Of a DNA stretch of 64,000 nt, positions 1 to 8,982 are shown piece after piece. The first letter of the stretch is position 1, and every line of letters starts with the position of its first letter. The notes below the pieces were generated by a model. That model was not told the origin of the DNA and did no database searches. It was given only the letters and a program-made list of their open reading frames with translations. Source of the stretch: CAZNNH01 sp964574335 (GTDB lineage Bacteria > Acidobacteriota > Vicinamibacteria > Fen-336); assembly GCA_964574335.1 (NCBI GenBank), contig CAZNNH010000003.1, positions 37,458-101,457 on the forward strand, written 5' to 3'. The translations under genes were made by a program, and so were the position numbers.

Positions 1-2
1 TC

Positions 3-683
3 TTCACCGCCTCCGGCGCCCACCAGCTCGCCGAGGCCGCCGCCCCCGCCGGCTCGGGCAACACCTCGGTCCAGCTCACCACCCCCCTCCCCCGCGGCAT
101 GCTGCTGATCTGGAACGTGGTAGCGCGCTCGGCGACCGCCGAGGCCGGCTCCACCTACGCCAGCTTCGTCGGGCCCAGCGTGGACTGCCTCGCCGCCGCC
201 GACCCCTTCGCCAAGCGGGTGGTGGACTGGTGGATCTCCGAGTGCTCGCTCGAGCACGACATCTACAACGACCCCGAGGAGCTGCTCGGACCGCCGGACT
301 CGTCCGGACACGGACCCGACCAGTACACGGGCTTCGTATCGCTGGGCGAGGGCGGGTACGTGACGGTCGACATGGAGGCCTGCGCGGTGGATGCGCCTGG
401 CCCCGACGTCCGGGTGTATCAGCGCGCCTCGGCGGAGCCGGTCACCCTCTACGCCGCCGGCCAGCCCGAAGGCCCCTTCGTCCTCATCGAGTCACGCAAG
501 CCGTGCGGCGAGGCCATCGAAGGAACCCGCTCCGGGATGTGCGAGTTCGACCTCGCCCTCGGTGAGGTGCAGGAAGCCCGTTACCTGCGGATCGAGGACG
601 GCGAGCTGTTCCCGTGTCCCGGCACCACGGTGACGGAAGGCGCCGACATCGACGCCGTGGAGCTGCTGAACCACCGGCCATGA
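3..683 (+). CDS. surface/secreted protein, C-terminal part (partial)
   Basis: The frame is open to the left edge of the window, so this is the last 226 residues of a longer protein. The visible part has a Gly/Asp-rich beta-type segment (LGPPDSSG, then FVSLGEGGYVTVDM, then PGPDVRVYQ). I recognise this pattern from discoidin-like cell-surface proteins of environmental bacteria. The late segment ARYLRIEDGELF also fits that fold. Four to five cysteines suggest an exported protein. No membrane anchor is visible in the final residues. The stop overlaps the next start by 4 bp (ATGA), so the gene is translationally coupled to the flippase-like gene and to the envelope glycan cluster behind it. The exact function is unknown. 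Confidence 0.7.
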   Translation, partial: FTASGAHQLAEAAAPAGSGNTSVQLTTPLPRGMLLIWNVVARSATAEAGSTYASFVGPSVDCLAAADPFAKRVVDWWISECSLEHDIYNDPEELLGPPDSSGHGPDQYTGFVSLGEGGYVTVDMEACAVDAPGPDVRVYQRASAEPVTLYAAGQPEGPFVLIESRKPCGEAIEGTRSGMCEFDLALGEVQEARYLRIEDGELFPCPGTTVTEGADIDAVELLNHRP

Positions 684-1636
684 AGCGGGGCGCGCTGGTG
701 GTGCTGAAGGTCGCCGTCAGCCTGGGGCTGCTCGGCTACCTGTTCGCCACCACCGATCTCGAGGCCCTGCTCCAGAGGGTGCGGACCGGAGACCTGCTGC
801 TGCTGGCGGCGGCGGTCTTCCTCTACGCCGCCATGCTGGGCCTGTCCACCTGGCGCTGGGGGCTGCTGCTGAGCGCCCAGGGCTACCCTGCCCCGCTGCG
901 GGACCTCTCGGCCTCCTACCTGGTGGCCACCTTCTTCAACAACTTCCTCCCGAGCAACATCGGCGGGGACGTGATCCGGATCCGCGACGGCTCCCGCCTG
1001 ACCGGCTCCACCACCGCCTCGGTGGCGATCGTGGCCATCGACCGCATCCTCGGCTTCGGCGCCCTCTACTTCCTGGCCGCCGCCGCCTTCGCGTTGGGAG
1101 GCACCGAGGTCCGTGAGCTGGCCGGGGCACGAGCCGTGGTCGTCGGTCTCGGGGGCTTCTTCGTGGTGCTGGCCTACGTCTTCTTCCAGCCCGGCACCGC
1201 CCGTCGCGTCATGGCCGCCACGCGGCTGAACCGGATCGGCTGGGCGCGCGACCGCTTCGAGACCGTGCAGGCGGCGGTCCACGTCTACCGGAAGGAGCTG
1301 CCCACGGTCTTCCTGGCCCTCGGGGCCAGCGTGGCGCTGCAGGTCCTGATCGTCTTCTACTTCTTCGCCGTCGCCCACTCGCTGCGTATCCCGCTCCCGC
1401 TATCGGCCTGCTTCCTGATCGTGCCGCTGTGCACGCTGGTGCAGGCGATCCCGGTCTCCTTCAACGGCTGGGGGATCCGGGAGAGCCTGTTCATCGTCTA
1501 CTTCGCCCAGGTCGGCCTCTCCCGAGACAGCGCCCTGGCCTTCAGCCTGGTGGGGGCCAGCCTGATCGTGCTGCTGTCGCTCTCGGGCGCCGTGGTCTGG
1601 ACCACTCGCCGCCGGGACCAGCCGGCGGAGGGTTGA
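680..1636 (+). CDS. lysylphosphatidylglycerol synthase TM/flippase-like membrane protein
   Basis: A 318-residue integral membrane protein of the LPG-synthase transmembrane (UPF0104) family. It starts MKRGALVVLKVAVSL and runs through about eight hydrophobic helices. The conserved signature FFNNFLPSNIGGDVIR lies near residue 85, and the family motif PVSFNGWGIRE lies near residue 265. Family members are thought to move lipids or lipid-linked sugars across the membrane, and stand-alone versions often sit in glycan clusters. The ATG overlaps the upstream stop (ATGA), and the stop overlaps the next glycosyltransferase start (TGATG). This three-gene coupling supports a role in the same polymer pathway. 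The substrate cannot be read from the sequence. Confidence 0.85.
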   Translation: MKRGALVVLKVAVSLGLLGYLFATTDLEALLQRVRTGDLLLLAAAVFLYAAMLGLSTWRWGLLLSAQGYPAPLRDLSASYLVATFFNNFLPSNIGGDVIRIRDGSRLTGSTTASVAIVAIDRILGFGALYFLAAAAFALGGTEVRELAGARAVVVGLGGFFVVLAYVFFQPGTARRVMAATRLNRIGWARDRFETVQAAVHVYRKELPTVFLALGASVALQVLIVFYFFAVAHSLRIPLPLSACFLIVPLCTLVQAIPVSFNGWGIRESLFIVYFAQVGLSRDSALAFSLVGASLIVLLSLSGAVVWTTRRRDQPAEG

Positions 1637-2763
1637 TGCCGATCTCGGTGCTCCACGTCTGCGACAAGTTCGGCGTCGCCGGCTCCAGCATCCACGGCGT
1701 CTCGCGGCTGTTCGCCTGGTGGTTCCCCCGCTACGACGGGGCGCGCTTCCGGATCGCCCTGTGCGGCCTCAAGCACCCCGAGCCCGCCACCGAGCGGCTG
1801 CGCGAGCAGGGGATCGAGGTCGATCACCTCGGTCGCGGCCGCTTCGACCCGCGGATCCTCGGCGACCTGGTGAGCCGCGCACGACGGCTCGACGCGCGCA
1901 TCCTCCACGTTCACGGCTACGCCGCCGCCGACTTCGGCCGCCTGGCCGCGCGCCTGGTCGGTGCGCGGCTGGTCCTCCACGAGCACTTCGCCGATCCCCG
2001 CATGCCCGCCTACCAGGGGCTCGCCGACCGGCTGCTGGCGCCGCTCACCGATCGGGCCATCGCCGTCAGCGAGTCGACCCGCCGGTTCCTGGTCGAGGAG
2101 CGACACGTCGCTGCAGACCGGGTGCGCTTGATCTGGAACGGGGCGCCGCTCTCGGAGTTCGCCCCCGGCGATCCGGGACGAGGGACACGGGTGCGTGGAG
2201 ACCTCGGCATCCCGCCCTCGGCCCCGCTGGTGGGCATCGTCGGCAGGCTGAGCGCCCAGAAGGGGCACCGATACCTGATCGAGGCGTGGCCCCAGGTGCG
2301 GCAGCGACACCCCGCGGCACGCCTGCTGGTGGTGGGAGACGGCGACCTCCAGGCGTCGCTGCGGGGACAGGCCGAGGCCCTCGACGTCGCGGCGTCGGTG
2401 CTATTCGCCGGCCACCGCACCGACATCCCGGCGGTCCTCCAGGCCCTCGACGTGCTCTGCATCTCCTCCACCTACGAGGGGACGCCGCTGGCGCTGTTCG
2501 AGGCGATGGCGGCCGGCAAGGCCATCGTCTCCACCGCGGTCGACGGCTGCCTGGAGGTCCTGGAGGACGGGGTCACCGGGCTGCTGGTGCCGCCGGGCGA
2601 CGCCCCCGCGCTGGCCCAGGCGCTCGATCGTGCCCTCGGGGACAGGGCGCTGCGCCGAGCGATCTCCGAGGCGGCGCTCGCCGCCTCGCGCCGCTACGAC
2701 GTCGACGCCTGCGTGCGCCAGATCGAGCAGGTCTACGAGGAGCTGCTGGGCGACGCCGCCTGA
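1636..2763 (+). CDS. GT4-family glycosyltransferase
   Basis: A 375-residue GT-B fold glycosyltransferase, cytosolic or membrane-peripheral, expected to transfer a sugar from a nucleotide donor to a lipid-linked or polysaccharide acceptor. The N-terminal half starts PISVLHVCDKFGVAG, typical of a GT4 acceptor domain. The donor half opens with VGIVGRLSAQKGHRYL (about residue 195) and carries the E-x7-E region STYEGTPLALFEAMAAG near 280, followed by GLLVPPGD. The start is fixed by the TGATG overlap with the flippase-like gene. The polysaccharide deacetylase starts 7 bp after its stop, so the four genes look like one transcript. Donor and acceptor are unknown. Confidence 0.88.
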   Translation: MPISVLHVCDKFGVAGSSIHGVSRLFAWWFPRYDGARFRIALCGLKHPEPATERLREQGIEVDHLGRGRFDPRILGDLVSRARRLDARILHVHGYAAADFGRLAARLVGARLVLHEHFADPRMPAYQGLADRLLAPLTDRAIAVSESTRRFLVEERHVAADRVRLIWNGAPLSEFAPGDPGRGTRVRGDLGIPPSAPLVGIVGRLSAQKGHRYLIEAWPQVRQRHPAARLLVVGDGDLQASLRGQAEALDVAASVLFAGHRTDIPAVLQALDVLCISSTYEGTPLALFEAMAAGKAIVSTAVDGCLEVLEDGVTGLLVPPGDAPALAQALDRALGDRALRRAISEAALAASRRYDVDACVRQIEQVYEELLGDAA

Positions 2764-2770
2764 GCCCGGG

Positions 2771-3958
2771 ATGACGCCTCTGGAGATCCGGGAGAAGCTC
2801 GAGCCGCTGCTCGAGGTCCCTCGCGACCTGCTGCTCGGCCGCTACCCCGACTTCGTGACCGGCGGCGCGCTCCCCCGCGGACAGGTCCCGGTCTTCGTCT
2901 TCCACAGCCTGGAGCCGGCGAGCTTCGAGCAGAAGCTCGTCCACCTGAAGGACAACGGCTACCAGACCCTCTCCGCCGACGAGTACCTGGCGGTCCTCGA
3001 GGGCAAGACCGATCCGCCGGACCGCGCCGTCCTGCTCACCTTCGACGACGGACGCGGCAGCTTGTGGAGCGTCGGCCTCCCGCTGCTGCGCCGCTACGGG
3101 ATGCGCGGCCTGGTGTTCCTGGTGGCCGACCGGATGGCCTCGCACGAGGCCACCCGGCCGACCTGGGACGACGTCCGGGACGGTCGGGTCCCCGCCGGGG
3201 AGGTGCTCGGGCGCGAGCGCGGCAGCGGCGCCTTCCTCTCCTGGGACGAGGTCGAGGTCCTGGCCCGAGCCGAGGTCTACTCCTTCCACAGCCACACGCT
3301 GCGTCATGCCCGGGTGCACACCCAGCCCCGGGTGAGAACCTTCCTCTCCCCCGCCCACCGCGCACCGGCCGATGTCCTGGATGTGCCCCTGGTCCGCGAG
3401 GGCGACCACGACCTCTCGGCGGCGGAGCTGCCGCTCGGGACGCCACTGCTCGTGGCGAAGCCCCGGACCTCGGAGTGGCGGCGCTTCTTCGAGGACCCCG
3501 GGATCCGGGCGGCCTGTGTCGCGTTGGTGGCGGACGAGGGCGGCGCGGCCTTCTTCGAGCGCCCAGGCTGGAAACGCCGGCTGCACCGGACAGTGCCCCA
3601 CCCCATCCCGGGGCGTCTCGAGACGCCGGCCGAGCGAGAGGCCGCGATCCGGGCCGAGCTCCTCGAGGCGAAGGCCCGGATCGAGGCCCACACCGGGCGC
3701 CCTGTCGAGCACCTCTGCTATCCCTGGCACACGGCCGGCCCCACCGCCCGGCGCCTGGCCGCCGAGGTCGGCTATCGAACCGCGTTCTGCGGCAAGGTGA
3801 AGGGCGTGCCGGTGACGCTCCCAGGCGGTGACCTCCTCTCCATCGCCAGGGTCGGCGAGGACTACCTCGAGCTGCTGCCCGGGAAGGGACGGGGCCGGCT
3901 CTTCGAGGTGCTGCTCAGGAAGTGGCGACGCCGAGTCACGCCGGGGGTGCCTCCGTAG
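2771..3958 (+). CDS. polysaccharide deacetylase family protein
   Basis: A 395-residue protein with a NodB-type deacetylase core. The first metal-binding motif is LLTFDDGRGS near residue 83, and FHSHTLRHAR near 180 supplies the H-x3-4-H pair. Family members remove N- or O-acyl groups from glycans with a divalent metal. The protein is longer than a minimal NodB domain: a lead section of about 35 residues precedes VPVFVFHS, and an insert lies at about 200-290. LCYPWHTAGPTARR near 320 matches the later catalytic loop. There is no signal peptide, so it may act on a cytosolic or lipid-linked intermediate. It follows the GT4 gene by 7 bp. The substrate is not predictable. Confidence 0.82.
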   Translation: MTPLEIREKLEPLLEVPRDLLLGRYPDFVTGGALPRGQVPVFVFHSLEPASFEQKLVHLKDNGYQTLSADEYLAVLEGKTDPPDRAVLLTFDDGRGSLWSVGLPLLRRYGMRGLVFLVADRMASHEATRPTWDDVRDGRVPAGEVLGRERGSGAFLSWDEVEVLARAEVYSFHSHTLRHARVHTQPRVRTFLSPAHRAPADVLDVPLVREGDHDLSAAELPLGTPLLVAKPRTSEWRRFFEDPGIRAACVALVADEGGAAFFERPGWKRRLHRTVPHPIPGRLETPAEREAAIRAELLEAKARIEAHTGRPVEHLCYPWHTAGPTARRLAAEVGYRTAFCGKVKGVPVTLPGGDLLSIARVGEDYLELLPGKGRGRLFEVLLRKWRRRVTPGVPP

Positions 3959-4016
3959 TACCATTCGCCGCACTCCGTGTTCGCCCGGCCGGCTGGGCCG
4001 CGTGGGAGGTCATGTG

Positions 4017-4658
4017 GTGACCGCGACGACGAAGCCCGCCCGAGGGAGCCACCTCCTGCTCCCCGTTCTCCCGTTGCGGGACGTCTGCCTGTTCCCGGAG
4101 GCCCACCTCGCGGTGAGCATCGTGCGCCCCCCCGTGCTCGAAGCCCTGGCGATCGCGCGACGCGCGGGAGGCCGGCTGCTGGCCCTGGCCCAGAAGGATC
4201 CTTCCTCACCCAGCCCGGGCCCGGCCAACCTGCACGACGTGGGCACCGTGGCCGGGCTCGGCTCGGCAAGCCCGCTGGAGACCGGCCGCTCGGCCATCGA
4301 CGAGGGCTCCGAGCTTCTGGAGCTGATCGGTCAGAGCCGTGCGCGGGTGGTCGGCCTGCTCGGGACCGGCGTGCTGATCGCGGAGGTGGAGCTTCTCGAC
4401 GAGGGCTCACCCGGTGACGAGTGGGGTCCGGCGGTCGAGGCCCTGGCCCGCTACATCCACGCCCACTCGGAGCTGCGAAGCTTCCTCGACGAGCAGCGCC
4501 GATCCAACGCCCCCATGGCCTGGGTGAACCTGGCCTGCCAGCACCTCCCGATCACCGCCACGGCGCGCCAGCGGCTGCTCGCCTGCGACGCCGCCGAGCG
4601 TTGCGCCAAGATCAGCCGCGGCCTCGACGCCCTGCTGCGCAAGGAGCAGTCGACCTGA
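4017..4658 (+). CDS. LON peptidase substrate-binding (LonN/PUA-like) domain protein
   Basis: A protein of about 213 residues made of a single LonN-type domain without the ATPase or protease parts of Lon. The opening LLPVLPLRDVCLFPEAHL is the usual start of the domain (compare LPLRNVVLFPG in Lon). The second half is helical and ends near LLACDAAERCAKISRGLDALL. Such stand-alone proteins are widespread and their role is unclear. GGGAGG lies 7 bases before this GTG; the GTG one codon upstream (4014) is also possible but would be only 4 bases away. Upstream in-frame codons are read-through of the deacetylase region. It converges on the membrane protein at 4681. Confidence 0.8.
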   Translation: MTATTKPARGSHLLLPVLPLRDVCLFPEAHLAVSIVRPPVLEALAIARRAGGRLLALAQKDPSSPSPGPANLHDVGTVAGLGSASPLETGRSAIDEGSELLELIGQSRARVVGLLGTGVLIAEVELLDEGSPGDEWGPAVEALARYIHAHSELRSFLDEQRRSNAPMAWVNLACQHLPITATARQRLLACDAAERCAKISRGLDALLRKEQST

Positions 4659-4680
4659 GCCGACCGGGCACCGGCCGCCC

Positions 4681-6618
4681 TCAGGGCGAGGCCATGGGCC
4701 GTGGCCGCCTGGCGACCTCGAGCCGGATCCGAACGAAGCACCCGAGGTTTCGGCCGTCCACATCCGCCCCCGGTCCCAGCGAGCGGAAGCGCAGCACGTA
4801 GACGAAGGTGTCGTAGTAGGGGAAGCCCTTCCCCGGCCGCAGCTCGATCCGGCGGGTGTCCCCCGGCGGCACCCGCACCGGCTGCCGGTGCGCGAGGCGG
4901 ACCGTGTCGCCCGCCGGACCGCCCTTCAACTCGATCGTCATCCCGACCACCGGCTCCAGCGCCCGCAGGATGACCTCGGCCGGCTCCCCGCCTCGGATCC
5001 AGAAGCCCTGCTCCCCCTCCGGGACCGGGTCTCCCTTCCGGACCCAGAAGCCTTTCCCCCGCCCCCCCTCGAGGCCGTAGGTCCCGTCATCGGTGAAGTA
5101 GAGGTAGTAGGCCTTGGGGTCGGCCGGCCAGTTCCGCCAGCGGTCCCCCTCGGTGTCGCCGACCGAGCGCTTCTTGCGCCACGGCTCGGTGAACACGCTC
5201 AGGTCGTTGAGCATGGTCAGCTCGGCCGGCAGGACACGGAACGGCGCTGCGGCGGCGTGGCGGCCCGGCTGGAGCGAGTGGCGAAGCGGGGAGCCGAGCA
5301 CCGGGGCCAGGAACACCACCCCGCCCAAGAAGCCCAGGATCGCCACCGGCCACTCGCGGCCGCGTGGCACCAGCAGCACGGCCAGGGGCAGCAGGTTCAG
5401 GAAGTAGCGGTTCCCCACCGTACCGCCGCCGCCGTACCAGTTGTCGGGGATCATCTGGATGTAGAACAGGAACCCGACCAGAAGCGCCAGCAGCGACAGC
5501 CACCCCTCCCGGCTCCGGGGCCCGGCCAGCAGGAAGACCAGCACCGTGGCCAGGGCGCCGGTGTAGTAGGCCAGGACGCCGCCGAACCTTCCCACCCAGA
5601 AGTAGCCGAGGTTGCGCACGAACGCGGCCCGGAACTCGTAGGCCGGTCGCGGCGGACCGGTGCGCCGGGTCACCAGCTCGTCGTCCTGCCCCTGAACCAG
5701 CGGCCCGAGATGGTCGGTGGTCATCCACTGGCCGCTGTTGCCGAACGTGGTCTCCCCGTCGAAGGGGAACCGCCCGTAGAACGTCTTGCGCTCGCCCCCC
5801 TGGTAGTTCACCTCTCCGGTGAGCGCGCCGTTCAGGCCGAACAGCACCAGCACGGTCGTCGCCATCACCGCCCCCCGCCGCAACGACTCGACGAAGCCCC
5901 GGGCCAGCCGAGCGCGACCGGACACGAGCAGGGGCGACACGCCCAGCGGGAGCGCCAGCCAGAGGTTGTAGGGCTTCGAGTAGGTGGCGATCCCCAGAAG
6001 CACCGCCGAGAGAAGCGGTCGGTCGCGGCGCCACGCCCACAGCCCCGCCGCCACCAGCGAGAGATTGAAGATCTCGGGCGTCAGCCACAGCAGGTAGAGG
6101 GGTGCCACCGACGCCAGGTACAGGGCCGAGGTGGTGGCCAGGGCGCGGGCCGGGCTCGACTGCCGGCGCAGCTCGCCGTAGCCCATGAAGAGGCAAAGCG
6201 CCAGAAGCGCCGAGTTGAAGACCAGGAAGCCGCGGTCCCCCAATACCGCCACGAACGGGGCCGCGAAGGCCGGATAGGCCAAGGCCTTGGCGAAGTAGAT
6301 CGGGCGGTGCTCGGGGTCGACCAGGGCCCGGCGCAGGAACGGGAGACCGTGCGCCGAGTCCCAGGTGAGGCCTCCCCGCGTGCGCTTCAGGAAGATCCCC
6401 TGCGGCTCGCTTCCGTAACGCTGCTTCACCCGCTCGAGGTCCTTCGGCTGATAGCGGAGGTCGAGGTCCTCGGCCAGGCTCCAGGTCATCGAGTAGTAGG
6501 TCGAGGCGTCGCTCCAGAACTGGTGGCCGGCCTCTTCCGGAAGGTCGAAGCCAAGGGAGGCGACGAGAAGCATCGCCGTCAGCAGCCCCAGGATGCCGCG
6601 GGCGAGCCGATCGCTCAC
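4681..6618 (-). CDS. large multi-pass membrane protein (GT-C glycosyltransferase-like)
   Basis: A protein of about 645 residues. The N-terminal 420 residues form about ten hydrophobic helices, starting SDRLARGILGLLTAM, with an acidic early loop (SDASTYYSMTWSLAED) of the kind that carries catalytic Asp in GT-C polyprenyl-phosphate-sugar transferases. The last 200 residues form a soluble, probably periplasmic, beta-rich domain. I infer a GT-C-like glycosyltransferase, but no signature is decisive. The GTG start overlaps the stop of the upstream epimerase by 4 bp (GTGA), which selects this start over upstream in-frame options and ties the two genes into one minus-strand operon. It could instead be a polymer-modifying membrane protein. 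Confidence 0.7.
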   Translation of the reverse strand: MSDRLARGILGLLTAMLLVASLGFDLPEEAGHQFWSDASTYYSMTWSLAEDLDLRYQPKDLERVKQRYGSEPQGIFLKRTRGGLTWDSAHGLPFLRRALVDPEHRPIYFAKALAYPAFAAPFVAVLGDRGFLVFNSALLALCLFMGYGELRRQSSPARALATTSALYLASVAPLYLLWLTPEIFNLSLVAAGLWAWRRDRPLLSAVLLGIATYSKPYNLWLALPLGVSPLLVSGRARLARGFVESLRRGAVMATTVLVLFGLNGALTGEVNYQGGERKTFYGRFPFDGETTFGNSGQWMTTDHLGPLVQGQDDELVTRRTGPPRPAYEFRAAFVRNLGYFWVGRFGGVLAYYTGALATVLVFLLAGPRSREGWLSLLALLVGFLFYIQMIPDNWYGGGGTVGNRYFLNLLPLAVLLVPRGREWPVAILGFLGGVVFLAPVLGSPLRHSLQPGRHAAAAPFRVLPAELTMLNDLSVFTEPWRKKRSVGDTEGDRWRNWPADPKAYYLYFTDDGTYGLEGGRGKGFWVRKGDPVPEGEQGFWIRGGEPAEVILRALEPVVGMTIELKGGPAGDTVRLAHRQPVRVPPGDTRRIELRPGKGFPYYDTFVYVLRFRSLGPGADVDGRNLGCFVRIRLEVARRPRPMASP

Positions 6619-7595
6619 AGCCAACCCGCTTCCCGATACCACGCGGCGGTGCGCTCCACGCCCTCGTCGACGTCCACCCGCGGCGCGTATCCGAGTAACC
6701 GGCGCGCCTTGGCGATCGAGAAGGCCCGGCTCTTGGTCCAGAAGTCCACCCGGCGCCGGTGCAGCGGCGGCTCCATGCCCAGCGGGACGCAGATCGCCTG
6801 GCACAGGTCCCCCGCCCACTGGATCGGACGAGCGGGAATCCGGAAGGGCAGCACCCGTCCGCCGGTGTGCCGGGCGATGATCGCGGCCAGCTCGCGCTGC
6901 GAGACGTGGCGGGGCCCGGCCAGGATGAACGCCTCCCCCACCGCCTCCGGCCTTTCGGCGGCCAGCAGGAAGCCGTCGACCAGATCATCGATGTAGACCA
7001 GGTGGTAGCGGGGTCGGCCCGAACCGACCAGCGCGTAGCGGCCCCGGGCGATGGCCCGGAACAGCTTGAGCAGGCGGGTCTCGCCGGGGCCGTAGATGGC
7101 GCCCGGACGGACCACCGCCACCGGAAGGCCCCGCTCGCGATGGAAGTCGAGGGCCAGCCGCTCGGCCTCCGACTTGGTCTCCTGGTACACGTCGCCGGGG
7201 CGGTGCGGTGACGATTCGTCGGCCTCGCCCTCCTTGACGTCGCCGTGAACGCCCACCGTCGACGTGTGGACGAACCGCGAAACCCCGGCTCGAGAGCTGG
7301 CTTCCAGCAGCCGCCGGGTGCCCAGGACGTTGACCTCCCGATAGTAGCTGTCGGGATGGCCGGCGGTCCGGTAGACCGCGGCCACGTGCAGCACCACCTG
7401 CGCTTTTTCCACCAGCCGTCGCAGGGCGGCCTCGTCGCCGAGGTCACCCTCCACCAGCTCCGCCCCGCTCTCCCGCAGGTCCGCCGTGATCGAGCCCGGC
7501 CGGACCAACGCCGAGACCTGTCGCCCCTCCCGCAGCAGCCGGCGCAGCAGGTGGCCGCCGGTGTAGCCCGACGCGCCGGTGAGCGCCACCTTCAT
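6615..7595 (-). CDS. NAD-dependent epimerase/dehydratase (extended SDR)
   Basis: A 326-residue extended short-chain dehydrogenase/reductase. The Rossmann motif is TGASGYTGGHLL right after the start, and the catalytic pair is in VYQETKSEAERLA (Tyr-x3-Lys) near residue 140. The later PGAIYGPGETRLLKLF is typical of NAD-dependent sugar epimerases and of the dihydroflavonol-reductase/hopanoid HpnA group. It likely modifies a nucleotide sugar or polyprenyl-linked intermediate for the glycan cluster. The ATG is chosen because the Rossmann strand starts at once (MKVALTGASG). An in-frame TTG at 7616 with GGGAG upstream would add 7 residues. The stop overlaps the GTG of the downstream membrane protein. 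Confidence 0.85.
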   Translation of the reverse strand: MKVALTGASGYTGGHLLRRLLREGRQVSALVRPGSITADLRESGAELVEGDLGDEAALRRLVEKAQVVLHVAAVYRTAGHPDSYYREVNVLGTRRLLEASSRAGVSRFVHTSTVGVHGDVKEGEADESSPHRPGDVYQETKSEAERLALDFHRERGLPVAVVRPGAIYGPGETRLLKLFRAIARGRYALVGSGRPRYHLVYIDDLVDGFLLAAERPEAVGEAFILAGPRHVSQRELAAIIARHTGGRVLPFRIPARPIQWAGDLCQAICVPLGMEPPLHRRRVDFWTKSRAFSIAKARRLLGYAPRVDVDEGVERTAAWYREAGWL

Positions 7596-7771
7596 CGCAC
7601 CCGTCAACTGGCTCAACCTGGGCTCCCTCTCGGCCGCGCGATCGCCTCATGAGGCGCGACCGCCCGAGGCGCGACCGCGTGCCGCGCCAGTGTACCCGAG
7701 GAGCCCGATCTGCCGGTTGTCCCAAGCCGCCCGATCGCCAGCCGGCAGGCCGCCTCCGGGGGCTCGGATCC

Positions 7772-7800
7772 TTGACTTATCTCGGGCCGCAACCTATTGT
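7772..7800 (+). promoter_or_regulatory. sigma-70-type promoter for the Cache sensor gene
   Basis: TTGACT (7772-7777) and TATTGT (7795-7800) are separated by exactly 17 bases in an intergenic stretch. Each hexamer matches the consensus at five or four of six positions. A start near 7807 would give a leader of about 84 bases before the ATG at 7891. The rest of 7596-7771 shows no gene. Confidence 0.65.
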
Positions 7801-7890
7801 CTCGATGGGAGTAGGCCGCCTTCGGGTGGCGCCCCGGAAAGACGCTCGTCAGCCGGCCTGGGGTAGCCCCTCCCGAGACTGGAGGGTCAT

Positions 7891-8982
7891 ATGGCCAAGC
7901 GACGCCACGAGCTGGACACTCGCGTCTTCACCGTTTTCCTCCTCGTCGCCATGCCGTTCGTGGCCTTCGGCTCCATCGTGGTGGTCACGATGGCGCGAGG
8001 CGCTCTTCACGACTCGGTCGGCCAGAGCCTCGAGCAGCGGGCGTTCCAGACCAAGCTGCTGATCGAGCGCTACGTGGCGGACCAGGTGGTGATGCTCCGG
8101 ATGCTGGCCGCGGACCCACAGGTCCAGGACGCGCTGGCGGCCAGCGCACGCGATCGCTCCGACGACGCCCAGCGCCTGGAGCATGCCTCCAAGTCGGCGT
8201 TGGCCGAGAGGCTTCGCGGGCAGGCCCAGATCCGCCCGGGTGTCATCGTCATCCACGCCCTGGATGCGGCCGGGCGTCTGGCCGCCACCTCCGGCCGGAT
8301 GGGCCCGGTGGACCAGGCCGACGCCGACTGGTTCCGGGCCCTGGCGCAGGACGAGCAGCCCGAGCCCTTCGTCGGCGACATCCACAAGGCCGCCAACGGC
8401 CAGGGGGTCATCGAGATCGCCTACCCGGTCTACGGCGACGACGGGCAGTGGCTGGGGGGAGTGCAGACCGTCCTCGAGTCGGCCGATCTCTACTCGGTGC
8501 TGGCGCCGGTCCGTGTCGGTCGCACCGGCCATGCCGAGCTCATCCACAGCAAGGACGGGCTGATCCTGGCCTCCGACAACTCGGCTCGCGAGCTGTCGAT
8601 GGTCTACCCGGGGTTCTCGGCGATCCAGGCGGCGATCCGTGAGCGCCGCGGCTTCTGGATCATCCCCGACGTCGACGAGGCCAAGGAAGACGGCTCCCAC
8701 TTCAAGGAGCCGGCCCGGATGATGGGATACGCCCGCGTCGAGCAGGTGCCGAACGCCGAGTGGTGCGTGGTGGTCGAGCAGGAGCTGAGCGAGGCCAACG
8801 CTCCGATCCGGATGGTGACCCGATACCTGTGGATCCACTTCATCGGCGGCTTCGGCACCGTGATCCTGCTGGCCCTCTACTTCTCGTTCAAGCTGGAGAC
8901 CCCGGTGCTCGAGGAGGAGCTGCATCTCCACGAGCAGCACATCCCGCCGAGCATGAAGACGGAGGCCTCCGCCGCGGAGTGA
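7891..8982 (+). CDS. membrane Cache-domain sensor without output domain
   Basis: A 363-residue protein with one N-terminal membrane helix (VFTVFLLVAMPFVAFGSIVVV, about 12-35), a large extracytoplasmic dCache-type region (about 40-305) and a second helix (HFIGGFGTVILLALYF, about 312-330). Only some 35 cytoplasmic residues follow. The periplasmic segment VIVIHALDAAGRLAAT, then ADWFRALAQDE, then VIEIAYPVYGDDGQWLGG matches the PAS-like Cache fold of chemoreceptors and histidine kinases. No kinase, HAMP, methyl-accepting or GGDEF domain follows, so signalling would need a partner. GGAGGG precedes the ATG and a good promoter lies at 7772. The 3' end overlaps the opposing glycosyltransferase gene by 95 bp. 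Confidence 0.8.
   Translation: MAKRRHELDTRVFTVFLLVAMPFVAFGSIVVVTMARGALHDSVGQSLEQRAFQTKLLIERYVADQVVMLRMLAADPQVQDALAASARDRSDDAQRLEHASKSALAERLRGQAQIRPGVIVIHALDAAGRLAATSGRMGPVDQADADWFRALAQDEQPEPFVGDIHKAANGQGVIEIAYPVYGDDGQWLGGVQTVLESADLYSVLAPVRVGRTGHAELIHSKDGLILASDNSARELSMVYPGFSAIQAAIRERRGFWIIPDVDEAKEDGSHFKEPARMMGYARVEQVPNAEWCVVVEQELSEANAPIRMVTRYLWIHFIGGFGTVILLALYFSFKLETPVLEEELHLHEQHIPPSMKTEASAAE

Noticed and set aside
4888..6996. A plus-strand open frame of about 700 codons
   Set aside because: It is antisense to the large membrane protein and epimerase genes. Low-complexity Gln/Arg/Pro/Gly content and no ribosome-binding site.
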